NCBI GenBank assembly: GCA_963706535.1
Contig: CAVPMU010000010.1
Location: 65,498-129,497 of the forward strand
Length of the DNA stretch: 64,000 nucleotides
Direction of reading: 5' to 3'
Source of the DNA: RPQJ01 sp963706535
GTDB lineage: Bacteria > Pseudomonadota > Gammaproteobacteria > Steroidobacterales > Steroidobacteraceae
How positions within the stretch are numbered: the stretch's first letter is position 1; the number at the start of each line of letters is the position of its first letter. Both the position numbers and the translations under genes were made by a program. Of this stretch, positions 1 through 7,606 are shown one piece after another. The notes below the pieces were generated by a model. The model was not told the DNA's origin and did not search any database. It was given only the letters and a program-made list of their open reading frames with translations.

Positions 1-1746
1 CACCCGCACCACCTTCCAGGCGTGCTCCTTGTGCTTGTCGGGATCGGTGGCGATCAGCGTGACCTTCTCGTTGCCGAGCGCGCTCGTGGCCCACACCGGC
101 CCGTACTTCGGGTCGACGAAGTTGGCGCCACGGCCCGGGTGCGGGATCTTGTCCACGTCGATGAGCGCGGTGAGCTTCTGCTCCTTCGAGTCGACCACCG
201 CGATCTTGTTCGACTGGTTCGCCGCCGTCATGAAGTAGCGCTTGGTGACGTCCCAGCCGCCGTCGTGCAGGAAGCGCGCGGCGCCGATCGTGGTGGTCTT
301 GAGGTTGTCGATGTCCTCGTAGTTGACCAGCATGATCTGCCCGGTTTCCTTCACGTTGACGATGAACTCGGGATGCTCGTGCGAGGCGACGATCGCGGCC
401 ACGCGCGGCTCGGGGTGGAACTCCTGGGTGTCGACGGTCATGCCGCGGGTCGAGACGACCTTGAGCGGCTCGAGCGTCGCGCCGTCCATGATCGTGAACT
501 GCGGCGGCCAGTAGGAACCCGCGATCGCGTACTTGTCCTCGTAACCCTTGTACTTGGAGGTCTCCACCGAGCGCGCCTCGAGGCCGACCTTGATCTCGGC
601 CACGCGGTCGGGCTTCGCCATGTAGAGGTCGATCAGGTCGATGCGGGCGTCGCGGCCGATCGTGTACACGTAGCGGCCCGAGTGCGACAGGCGCGAGATG
701 TGCACGGCATAGCCGGTGCGGATGATGTTGATGATCTTCTTGGTGTCGCCGTCGATCAGGGCGACTTCGCCCGAATCGCGCAGCGTGACCGCGAAGATGT
801 TGTCGATGTTGTAGTCGTTCTGCTTCTTCGTCGGCCGCTGCGACACGGGGACGAGGACCTTCCAGGTCGCCTTGATCTCGGGCAGGCCGTACTCCGGCGG
901 CTGCGGCGGCTCGTGCTGGACGAAGCGGGCCATGATGTCCACTTCGGCAGCCGAGAGCTCGCCCGACTTGCCCCAGCTCGGCATCCCGGCCGGCGAACCC
1001 TGGTTGATGAACACCTTGAGGTACTCGGTGCCCTTCTTCTGGGTGATGTCCGGGGTGAGCGGCTTGCCCGTGGCGCCCTTGCGCAGCACGCCGTGGCAGC
1101 CCGCACAGCGCTGGAAGTAGATTTCCTGCGCGTGCTGGAACTCGGGCTCCGTCATGTCCGGCGCACCGGGGGTCACGAGGATCTTGACGCCTTCCGCACC
1201 GGCCGGCGACGGCGCGCCCGCGTACTTGAGTTCGGCCGTCGTGGTCGGATGCTGCGTCGGCGAGGAGGCCGTCTTCGGCTCGGCCGCGGCCTTGGCGCGC
1301 ACGGCGGCCACCAGCGACGTCGCGACCGCGCCGCCCTGGTTGCCCCAGCTGTTCATTGCGTAGGTGAGCGCGTCGGCGATCTCCTGGTCGGAGAGCTGGG
1401 TCATGGCCGGCATCACGGAGTTGTACTTGACTCCGTTGACGACGATTTCGCCCTCGAGGCCGCGCACCACGACGCCAACCGCCCGCTCCTTGTCGCCCAG
1501 CAGGTAGTCGGAACCCGCAAGTGGCGGGAAGGCGCCGGCAATACCCTTGCCGTCGGCCTGGTGGCAGGCCAGGCACACCGTCTGGTAGGTCGCTTCGCCC
1601 GCCTTGACCTGCGCGGCGACACTCGCCGCACCGGCCACCTCGGCCTGGTGTACCTGTTGCGCCATCGCCGTGGAGGCGAGGGCGATCGAGCCGGCCATCG
1701 CCAGCGCGAGCGCTGTGCGGGTCCGGAAACTCAGCTTCAACGTCAT
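1..1746 (-). CDS. nirS: Cytochrome cd1 nitrite reductase NirS with an additional N-terminal cytochrome c domain (3' end outside window)
   Basis: Reduces nitrite to nitric oxide in the periplasm during denitrification. The 582 residues in the window start at ATG 1746 with a signal peptide ending near AMA-QQ (about residue 29). Two heme c motifs are visible: CLACH at 58-62 and CAGCH at 214-218. The d1-heme beta-propeller follows, with the family hallmarks FHPEPRVAAIVASHEHPEF, FLHDGGWD and HPGRGANF. Ordinary NirS has one cytochrome c domain before the propeller, so the first, at about 45-140, is extra and resembles a NirC-type monoheme domain joined by an Ala/Pro/Thr-rich linker. The propeller C-terminus lies beyond base 1. 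An FNR-type box lies 96 bases upstream of the start, and the Crp/Fnr regulator and NO reductase genes are upstream on the same strand. NirN/NirF are paralogous alternatives, but the conserved active-site blocks favour NirS. Confidence 0.93.
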   Translation of the reverse strand, partial: MTLKLSFRTRTALALAMAGSIALASTAMAQQVHQAEVAGAASVAAQVKAGEATYQTVCLACHQADGKGIAGAFPPLAGSDYLLGDKERAVGVVVRGLEGEIVVNGVKYNSVMPAMTQLSDQEIADALTYAMNSWGNQGGAVATSLVAAVRAKAAAEPKTASSPTQHPTTTAELKYAGAPSPAGAEGVKILVTPGAPDMTEPEFQHAQEIYFQRCAGCHGVLRKGATGKPLTPDITQKKGTEYLKVFINQGSPAGMPSWGKSGELSAAEVDIMARFVQHEPPQPPEYGLPEIKATWKVLVPVSQRPTKKQNDYNIDNIFAVTLRDSGEVALIDGDTKKIINIIRTGYAVHISRLSHSGRYVYTIGRDARIDLIDLYMAKPDRVAEIKVGLEARSVETSKYKGYEDKYAIAGSYWPPQFTIMDGATLEPLKVVSTRGMTVDTQEFHPEPRVAAIVASHEHPEFIVNVKETGQIMLVNYEDIDNLKTTTIGAARFLHDGGWDVTKRYFMTAANQSNKIAVVDSKEQKLTALIDVDKIPHPGRGANFVDPKYGPVWATSALGNEKVTLIATDPDKHKEHAWKVVRV

Positions 1747-1841
1747 GGATTGCTCCCCGTGGTCTGGAAGGGTTCGGCGGGGACCGTTCGGGCATCCGCC
1801 AACACTGGGAACGACAGTAGCCGCGGACGGTCGCCCGCGCC

Positions 1842-1855
1842 TTGATCTCGGTCAA
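1842..1855 (-). promoter_or_regulatory. FNR/Dnr-type operator upstream of nirS
   Basis: The sequence TTGATCTCGGTCAA matches the FNR/Dnr consensus TTGAT-N4-ATCAA with one mismatch in the right half. It lies about 96 bases before the nirS ATG, where an anaerobic or NO-responsive Crp/Fnr activator would bind. The gene at 2681-3376 encodes a suitable protein. Its last two bases overlap a REP repeat. Confidence 0.7.
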
Positions 1856-1875
1856 AAGGGGACGCTACCCTTTTT
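1854..1875. repeat. REP-like palindrome copy 1, at the 3' end of the RAYT gene
   Basis: The core GGGGACGCTACCC is flanked by A and T runs, giving an imperfect palindrome. The same core recurs at 2629-2650, inverted at 2665-2681 and again inverted at 19308-19325. The stop codon of the RAYT gene (1865-1867) lies inside this copy. Confidence 0.85.
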
Positions 1876-2560
1876 GGGGCCCAATGCCCAACCGCGACCT
1901 TGGTCTACCCTGGGGCCGTGCCTGCAGGACCCGTCCCGAGGTGTGCTCCAGCCGTTCCACGAATTCCTGCGTGCCGCACGGGAGCCCCTTGTCGGCGTTC
2001 TGCCTCAGGCTCGCCAGGCAATCCTGCTCGTCTCCACGGGCAAGCCACGTCGACCAGTCGTTGATGGAGTCGATGCGCCGTTGCCAGGAGGGGTCGACAG
2101 TCAACACGGGATCGGCGCGCCCGCCACAATGGGCGGCGGCGCTGGACCATGGGTAATCCTCGGCACGCTCGACCATCCGTGCCCGGACCGGGTTGCGCTC
2201 GACGTAGCGGATTGCGGCCCAGGCGTAGGCATCATCCAGCGCCGACGAAAAGAATCGCCCCTGCCACAGGTGCCCTTGCCAGTCCCGGGCACGGTTGATG
2301 CGCTGGGCGTGGAGCATGTGGAGCGGCTTCAGAGCCCGGTGTAGTGCGTGCGGCGTCCGGGGTACCAGTACCAGGTGCACGTGATTGGTCATGAGACAGT
2401 AGGCCAGTACCTCGACTGCATGCCGGGACGTGTACATGCGCAACAGTCGCAGATATTCCGAGCGATCGTCCTCCGTGAAAAACACCTGTCCGCGACGATT
2501 GCCCCGCTGCGTGACGTGATGCGGCAAACCGGAGAAGACAACGCGAGCGACACGAGGCAT
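1865..2560 (-). CDS. REP-associated tyrosine transposase (RAYT, IS200/IS605-like TnpA)
   Basis: A single-strand DNA transposase-like enzyme of the Y1 HUH family, thought to mobilise or process REP palindromes. The 231-residue protein begins MPRVARVVF and carries the HUH motif in NHVHLVLVP (about 58-66). The conserved block HLWQGRFFSS comes later, and the candidate catalytic Tyr lies in the helix AWAAIRYVERNPV. REP-like palindromes sit at both ends of the gene (1854-1875 and 2629-2681), the expected arrangement for a RAYT acting on its own REPs. It lies between nirS and the regulator gene in the same orientation and separates two functionally linked genes. No IS200-type left and right end pair beyond the REPs was seen. 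Confidence 0.9.
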   Translation of the reverse strand: MPRVARVVFSGLPHHVTQRGNRRGQVFFTEDDRSEYLRLLRMYTSRHAVEVLAYCLMTNHVHLVLVPRTPHALHRALKPLHMLHAQRINRARDWQGHLWQGRFFSSALDDAYAWAAIRYVERNPVRARMVERAEDYPWSSAAAHCGGRADPVLTVDPSWQRRIDSINDWSTWLARGDEQDCLASLRQNADKGLPCGTQEFVERLEHTSGRVLQARPQGRPRSRLGIGPQKG

Positions 2561-2628
2561 TGGCGCACGCTAGCAGCGCCAGAAACGTGGACGCCACGCG
2601 CTTTCCAGGTGCGATTGGCAAGAATCAC

Positions 2629-2681
2629 AAAAAGGGGACGCTACCCTTTTCGCTATCTGCGCGGAAAAGGGTAGCGTCCCC
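2629..2681. repeat. Inverted pair of REP-like palindromes (BIME-like) upstream of the RAYT gene
   Basis: Two copies of GGGGACGCTACCC with its A/T flanks, at 2629-2650 and 2665-2681, face each other across 14 bases (CGCTATCTGCGCGG). The outer copy supplies bases of the stop codon of the Crp/Fnr gene. The pair could form a long stem and may act as a bidirectional terminator between the two genes. That role is inferred. Confidence 0.85.
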
Positions 2682-3376
2682 TATTTCGACGCGTCGAGGA
2701 CCGCAAGAAGTCGCTTGCGATCCGGCACTTGCAGCACGCGGCCCTGGACCACGATGGCGCCGGCGTCGGACAGGTGGCGCAGCAGGCGCGAGAGCGTCTC
2801 GGGTTTCATGGACAGCCGCGAGGCGAGTTCCTGCCGCGATTCCTGCAGCGTGATCTCGGTAGGGCCAGTCACGCCCGGCTCGAGGCGGCTCTCGAGGTGC
2901 CGCACCAGCCGGTGGGTGGCGCTCTCGAGCGTCAGGTACTCGATCTCGCGGATGCGCATGTGCAGGCGCTGGCTCACGTGCCCCAGCATGCGCAGGCAGG
3001 TCTCGGGGCTCTCGCGCAGGATCGCGAGGTACTCGCGGCTCGAGAAGCGCGCGACCCTGGACTTCATGGCCGCCACGGCCGAGACCGGGTAGCCCGGGCT
3101 CTCCATGAACATCACCGCCTCGGCGAAGCTGTTGCCGGGGCCGAGGATGTCGACGATCTTTTCCTCGCCGGATTTCGAGTACAGCACGAGGTTCACCTGC
3201 CCCTCGAGCACGATGAAGAAATTGGCGGCGGGCTGCCCCCGGTCGATCAGCAACTGCCCCGCCTCGCACTCATCGACGTGGCTCGAGGCCAGCAGGCGCT
3301 GCATCTGCGGCGGCGACAGGCCCGCAAACAGGTGGTGACTGCGGATGGCGGCGAGGTTGGTGGCGTGGTCGAGCAT
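2681..3376 (-). CDS. Crp/Fnr family transcriptional regulator, Dnr-like
   Basis: A 231-residue activator with an N-terminal cyclic-nucleotide-binding fold (about 10-130, motif PGNSFAEAVMF) and a C-terminal winged helix (about 155-225). The recognition helix MKPETLSRLLRHLSD resembles FNR/Dnr proteins that bind TTGAT-N4-ATCAA. The N-terminal cysteines that hold the [4Fe-4S] cluster in FNR are absent, so a heme/NO-sensing Dnr or an NnrR-type role is more likely than an oxygen sensor. Start chosen at ATG 3376 (MLDHATN); the frame extends upstream without another good start. Matching boxes before nirS, norZ and hemN in this window are plausible targets. Confidence 0.88.
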   Translation of the reverse strand: MLDHATNLAAIRSHHLFAGLSPPQMQRLLASSHVDECEAGQLLIDRGQPAANFFIVLEGQVNLVLYSKSGEEKIVDILGPGNSFAEAVMFMESPGYPVSAVAAMKSRVARFSSREYLAILRESPETCLRMLGHVSQRLHMRIREIEYLTLESATHRLVRHLESRLEPGVTGPTEITLQESRQELASRLSMKPETLSRLLRHLSDAGAIVVQGRVLQVPDRKRLLAVLDASK

Positions 3377-3435
3377 GGCCACGCACCGTAGCAGGCCGGG
3401 CCCGCAGGGGGAATACGTGGCGTGCGCCGGCAGCC

Positions 3436-3828
3436 TCAGCCGGCGAAAATCCCGAGCGGATGGTGCGCCCGCGCCACGGTGTAGATGAACCCGACCGTGG
3501 CCAGTGCCGCCACGAATGCCGCGACCCGGATCTGCCGGGTCCGCCCGCGCTTGATGGCGATGCTGCCGAGCACGATGTACACGACGAGCAGCACCACCTT
3601 GACCGTGAGCCAGCCGTGCACGAACGGGTACTGGTGCACGATGCCGAGGAGCATCAGCGCGGTCGAGAGCAGCACCGTGTCGACCACGTGCGGCAGGTAG
3701 CGCAGCACCGGAGTCTGCAGCCAGCGGGACTCGGCGAGCATGAGCACGCCGCGCAGCACGAACAGCGCGATCGTGAGCACCGCGCAGGCAATGTGCAGGT
3801 GGCGCAGCGCAAGGTAGTACTGGCTCAT
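3436..3828 (-). CDS. SirB2-family membrane protein
   Basis: A 130-residue integral membrane protein with about four hydrophobic helices. It begins MSQYYLALRHLHIACAVL and contains the SirB2-type pattern of conserved histidines (HLH near residue 10, LPHVVDT in the middle). Its ATG overlaps the stop codon of nnrS as ATGA, so translation is probably coupled. SirB2-like proteins are often found next to NnrS, but their biochemical role is unknown. The link with nitrogen-oxide respiration is from context. Confidence 0.8.
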   Translation of the reverse strand: MSQYYLALRHLHIACAVLTIALFVLRGVLMLAESRWLQTPVLRYLPHVVDTVLLSTALMLLGIVHQYPFVHGWLTVKVVLLVVYIVLGSIAIKRGRTRQIRVAAFVAALATVGFIYTVARAHHPLGIFAG

Positions 3829-5063
3829 CCCGGCCTCCCGTCGATGCGCGGCGCGAGGTAGATGCGGGCGTTGCGCACCGTCCAGACGCCGAGGGCGAGC
3901 AGCCACGCCGCCAGGCTGCAGAGCAGCAGGTGCTTGACGACATCCGGCGCCTGCACGATCTCGCTCGCCACGCGCGTGATCGCCGCGACCTGCACGCCCA
4001 CGAAGCACGCGAGCGTGATGCGGTCCATGTGCAGCGGACGCCCGGAGTGACCCATGGTGACGCGCGTCACCATGGCGATGAGCATGCCGGAGAAATAGCC
4101 GATGCCGATCGCGTGGATGGGCGCGCGGCCGAGGGCCCACTCGCCGGTGAGCATGAAACCGGCGTCCCGCCCGAGCTGCAGCGCCATGGCGATCGGCAAC
4201 CAGGCGAACCCCGCGTACAGCGTCCACAGCAGCGGAATGCCGCGGGAACGCAACGACGTCCAACGCACGGCGCAGGCGGCCGTGAGCAGGAACAGCGCCG
4301 CGTCCACCGGAACCAGCATCGTGAGCGCCCCGGCAGTGCCGAGCAGCAGCCGGGCGTAGAAGAGCGCGACCACCGCGACCAGCACCCACAGCGGCCGCCA
4401 CGCCACGTAGCCCGGCAGCGGTCCCTGCGAGAAGAACGGCACCATGCGATGGCACACGGCGAAGAACACCGGCAGCAGGAAGCCCCAGAGCGCCGCCCGC
4501 ACGGCAAAGTGCAGGGCGAAATCGTTGGCATCCCACAGGCCGTAGCCGAACCCCGCGATCGAGACCAGGCCGACCGCTACCGCGACGATCGTGACGATGG
4601 CGTGCGAGACTACCTGCGCCGCATCGAGCAGCACCCGAACCAGGGTGGCGAGCGCCACGAGCAGTGCCGCCGCCGCCAGCACGCACGCCACGAGTTGCAG
4701 CGCGAGTCCCGCGTGTGCCCCGGCGATCCACGCAGGCGCGGCCGCGGCGAACAGCACGCCGGTCGCGACGTACGCGCCGCGCGGCACCAGCGGCCCGCTC
4801 ATCCAGCGCGGGAACGTGGTGTAAAGGAACCCGAAGAAGAAGGCCGCGAACACCGTGAACAGCATCAGGAAGCTGTGCGACCAGATCGGCGCGACGGCGA
4901 GGTCGAGCGCGAACAGCGGTGTGCCGGTATAGCGCGCGACCAGGTGCAGCCCCCACCAGGCGCTCGCGAGCAACAGGTTCGTCATGCCAACGAAGAACAT
5001 CAGCCGGTGCGGCGCGGCCGTGAGCACCGCGAATGTCGATGGCGTCGTCGATTCCTCGTTCAT
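3825..5063 (-). CDS. nnrS: NnrS family protein
   Basis: A 412-residue polytopic membrane protein with about twelve predicted helices, matching NnrS in length. It begins near MNEESTTPSTFAVL and shows family features such as FFVGMTNLLLASAWW, HSFLMLFTVFAAFFFGFLY and TRVTMGHSGR. NnrS is a heme- and copper-containing membrane protein that helps cells withstand NO and nitrosative stress. The gene lies directly downstream of the NO reductase gene, from which a hairpin terminator separates it, and overlaps the sirB2-like gene by four bases. Start at ATG 5063; an upstream in-frame start at 5087 has no better support. Confidence 0.92.
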   Translation of the reverse strand: MNEESTTPSTFAVLTAAPHRLMFFVGMTNLLLASAWWGLHLVARYTGTPLFALDLAVAPIWSHSFLMLFTVFAAFFFGFLYTTFPRWMSGPLVPRGAYVATGVLFAAAAPAWIAGAHAGLALQLVACVLAAAALLVALATLVRVLLDAAQVVSHAIVTIVAVAVGLVSIAGFGYGLWDANDFALHFAVRAALWGFLLPVFFAVCHRMVPFFSQGPLPGYVAWRPLWVLVAVVALFYARLLLGTAGALTMLVPVDAALFLLTAACAVRWTSLRSRGIPLLWTLYAGFAWLPIAMALQLGRDAGFMLTGEWALGRAPIHAIGIGYFSGMLIAMVTRVTMGHSGRPLHMDRITLACFVGVQVAAITRVASEIVQAPDVVKHLLLCSLAAWLLALGVWTVRNARIYLAPRIDGRPG

Positions 5064-5085
5064 CGTCACCTCGATCCAGGACCCC

Positions 5086-5115
5086 AAAAAACAGCGGGCG
5101 CCCGAGGGCGCCCGC
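5086..5115 (-). terminator. Rho-independent terminator after norZ
   Basis: On the minus strand GCGGGCGCC and GGGCGCCCGC form a strong stem with a three-base loop, followed by a run of six T. It lies between the norZ stop (5135) and the nnrS start (5063). Confidence 0.8.
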
Positions 5116-5134
5116 CGCCGTCACCGGCCGCTCC

Positions 5135-7417
5135 TCAGCGGCGAACCGTCTCGGCGCCTGCAGGAAGCGGGGCTTCCTGCTTGCGTCCGCGGCCGAGCGA
5201 GAGCTTGGCAACGAACATCGCCAGAAGCAACACGCCCACGCTGAACAGGATGTCGCCCGGCATGCGCAGCCACACCAGCAACTGCATCAGCGGCTGCTGC
5301 AGGAACTCGGCCGAACGCGCGTACCAGAAGCCCTCGGACACGGCCGCGTGCACCTGCATGAGGCCGACGGGCAGCAGCGAAAAGAGCGCCATGGCCGCGA
5401 GCCCGATGTTGAGCGTCCAGAACGAGCCCTTCAGCAGCCTCTCGTCCCACTGGGCGAGGTTGCCGAGGCCGCGCAGGCAGAACAGCATCAGGCCGATGCC
5501 GAGCATGCCGTACACGCCGAAGAGCGCGGTGTGGCCGTGCAGCGGCGTCGTGTTGAGACCCTGCATGTAGTACAGCGCGAGCGGCGGGTTGATCAGGAAG
5601 CCGAACAGCCCGGCCCCGACGAGGTTCCAGAACGCGACCGCGACGAAAAACATGATCGGCCAGCGATAGGCGGCGACCCAGGGCTTCGCGTGGCCGTGCT
5701 TGTAGTTCTCGTAGGCCTCGAAGCCGACGAGCACCAGCGGCACCACCTCGAGTGCGGAGAACACCGCGCCGACCGCGAGCACGCCCGTGGGCGTGCCGGT
5801 CCAGTAGAGGTGATGGAAGGTGCCGAGCACGCCACCGGTCAGGAACACGATCGTGGAGAACAGCACCGCGCTGGTCGCGACCTTGGTGCGCACCAGGCCG
5901 AGCTTGGTGAACAGGAAGGCGATGACCGCGGTGGCGAACACCTCGAAGAAGCCCTCGACCCACAGGTGCACCACCCACCAGCGCCAGTACTCCACCATCG
6001 AGAGGTGGGTGTTGCGGCCCCACATCAGGCCCGCGCCGTAGAAGAGACCGATCGCGACGGTCGAGAGGAACAGCAGCATCGTGATCGAGCGACTGTCGTC
6101 GCGCGCCTTGAGGGCGGGCCACAATGCGCGGCCGACGAGCACGAGCCAGAGCATCAGCCCGACGAACAGGAAGGCCTGCCAGAAACGGCCGAGGTCGACG
6201 TACTCCCAGCCCTGGTGGCCGAACCAGAAGTTGGCCTCGAGGCCCATCTTCTGCATCACGGCGAACCACTGGCCGCCGAGACCGCCCACCACGATCACCA
6301 GCAGGCAGACGAACAGGAAGTTGACGCCCAGCCGCTGGAACTTCGGCTCGTGGCCCGAGATCGCGGGCGCGATGTAGAGGCCGGTCGCGAGCCATGCCGT
6401 CGCGATCCACAGCACTGCGAGCTGCAGGTGCCAGGTGCGCGTGACGGCGTAGGGGAGGACCGAGGCGAGGTCGATGCCGTAGAAGCCCTGGCCCTCGACG
6501 GCGTAGTGTGCCGTGAGGCCCCCGAGCAGGATCTGCACCAGGATCAGCGCGGTCACGACCCAGAAGTACTTCGCCGTCGCCTTCATCGAGGGCGTGGGCT
6601 TGAGGCTCTTGAGCGGGTCACTGTCGGGTACCTGCGGCGGCGGCTCCTTGCCGTGCTGCGCGACGTAGTACCAGACGAGCGCACCGACGCCGGCGAGCAG
6701 CGCCAGGATGCTGATGAACGTCCACATGAACGTGGCGGCCGTGGGCTCGTTGCCGACCAGCGGCTCGGACGGCCAGTTGCTGGTGTAGGTGATGTCCTGG
6801 CCGGGGCGGCTCGTGGTCGTCGCCCATGCCGACCAGAAGAAGAACGCCGTCATCTGCCGGCGGCGCTCGGCGTCCGGGATCGGATTGTCCTGGATCGCAT
6901 ACTGCGCACGCAGCGTGTCGAGGGTCGCATCGTCGCCGAACAGCCGCTCGTAGTGGTCCGCGGTGGCCTCGATGGCGGCGGCGCGGTCCTCGGAGACCGT
7001 GATCACGCCGGTGTCCGGGTTGTAGCTGTTCGTGCGCATCTCCGGCACGAGCTTCGCGCGCAGCGCCGCCTGCTGGGCCGCGTCGAGGTCGGCGAAAAGC
7101 TTGCCCGTTTCCCTCTGCGCCCAGGTGTCCAGCACCGCGACGGCCTCGCGATGCAGCCAGTCCGCCGACCAGTCGGGCGCGACGTAGCTGCCGTGGCCCC
7201 AGATCGAGCCGATCTGGTGGCCGCCGATGGTCTGCCAGACCTGGCGGCCGGTCTCGATGTCTGCCTTGGTGTAGAGCGCCTGCCCCGTGGTCGTCTTGAC
7301 CGCCGTCGGCATGGGCGGTGCCGCGAGATAAATCTCGCGCCCGAAATAAAGGAGGATGCCGAACGACACCACCATCAGTGCCGCCAGCAACTTCCACAGT
7401 CGGCTCGCATTGGTCAT
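5135..7417 (-). CDS. norZ: Quinol-dependent nitric oxide reductase (qNor)
   Basis: Reduces NO to nitrous oxide at the inner membrane with electrons from quinol. The 760-residue protein matches single-subunit qNor. An N-terminal helix (about 8-28) and a large periplasmic domain (about 35-220, with TGQALYTKADIETGRQVWQ) precede a heme-copper-oxidase-like core of about 13 helices. The block RWWVVHLWVEGFFEVFATAV carries metal-ligand His and Glu residues typical of NO reductases, and HGHTALFGVYG follows. Start chosen at ATG 7417 (MTNASRLWKLLAAL); upstream in-frame Met residues lack hydrophobic logic. A perfect FNR/Dnr box lies 75 bases upstream. No norC-like gene is present, as expected for the quinol type. 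Confidence 0.95.
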   Translation of the reverse strand: MTNASRLWKLLAALMVVSFGILLYFGREIYLAAPPMPTAVKTTTGQALYTKADIETGRQVWQTIGGHQIGSIWGHGSYVAPDWSADWLHREAVAVLDTWAQRETGKLFADLDAAQQAALRAKLVPEMRTNSYNPDTGVITVSEDRAAAIEATADHYERLFGDDATLDTLRAQYAIQDNPIPDAERRRQMTAFFFWSAWATTTSRPGQDITYTSNWPSEPLVGNEPTAATFMWTFISILALLAGVGALVWYYVAQHGKEPPPQVPDSDPLKSLKPTPSMKATAKYFWVVTALILVQILLGGLTAHYAVEGQGFYGIDLASVLPYAVTRTWHLQLAVLWIATAWLATGLYIAPAISGHEPKFQRLGVNFLFVCLLVIVVGGLGGQWFAVMQKMGLEANFWFGHQGWEYVDLGRFWQAFLFVGLMLWLVLVGRALWPALKARDDSRSITMLLFLSTVAIGLFYGAGLMWGRNTHLSMVEYWRWWVVHLWVEGFFEVFATAVIAFLFTKLGLVRTKVATSAVLFSTIVFLTGGVLGTFHHLYWTGTPTGVLAVGAVFSALEVVPLVLVGFEAYENYKHGHAKPWVAAYRWPIMFFVAVAFWNLVGAGLFGFLINPPLALYYMQGLNTTPLHGHTALFGVYGMLGIGLMLFCLRGLGNLAQWDERLLKGSFWTLNIGLAAMALFSLLPVGLMQVHAAVSEGFWYARSAEFLQQPLMQLLVWLRMPGDILFSVGVLLLAMFVAKLSLGRGRKQEAPLPAGAETVRR

Positions 7418-7491
7418 GGGATCTCTCCGTCTTTCATCCGTGTGCTTGCGCGGGATGGCGCGGATGTTGCGCTGCGAGACGGGTGCCCGCA

Positions 7492-7505
7492 TTGATCGAG
7501 ATCAA
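7492..7505 (-). promoter_or_regulatory. Perfect FNR/Dnr-type operator upstream of norZ
   Basis: TTGATCGAGATCAA is an exact match to TTGAT-N4-ATCAA and lies 75 bases before the norZ ATG. It suggests activation under low oxygen or NO by the Crp/Fnr regulator at 2681-3376 or by an FNR elsewhere. Confidence 0.85.
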
Positions 7506-7532
7506 TCGGCGGGCGGCAGCCGGGAGGAGAGA

Positions 7533-7571
7533 GCGGCTAGCGGATAGCGGTTAACGGATAGCGGTCAAGGG
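7533..7571. repeat. Short tandem repeats of the GCGGATA(A/G)CGGTTA type
   Basis: The units GCGGCTA, GCGGATA, GCGGTTAAC, GGATAGCGGTCAAGGG repeat with small changes just downstream of the 7607-10012 gene. They are low-complexity intergenic repeats of unknown role. Confidence 0.6.
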
Positions 7572-7606
7572 ATATAAAGCAACGACTTACCGACCCCCCC
7601 CGGCTG

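Noticed and set aside
22..1845. 607-codon open frame on the plus strand
   Set aside because: Antisense to nirS, with His/Arg/Val-rich composition typical of the complement of GC-rich genes.
3936..5570. Long plus-strand frame over nnrS
   Set aside because: Complement of NnrS and NO reductase coding sequence, with no coding features of its own.
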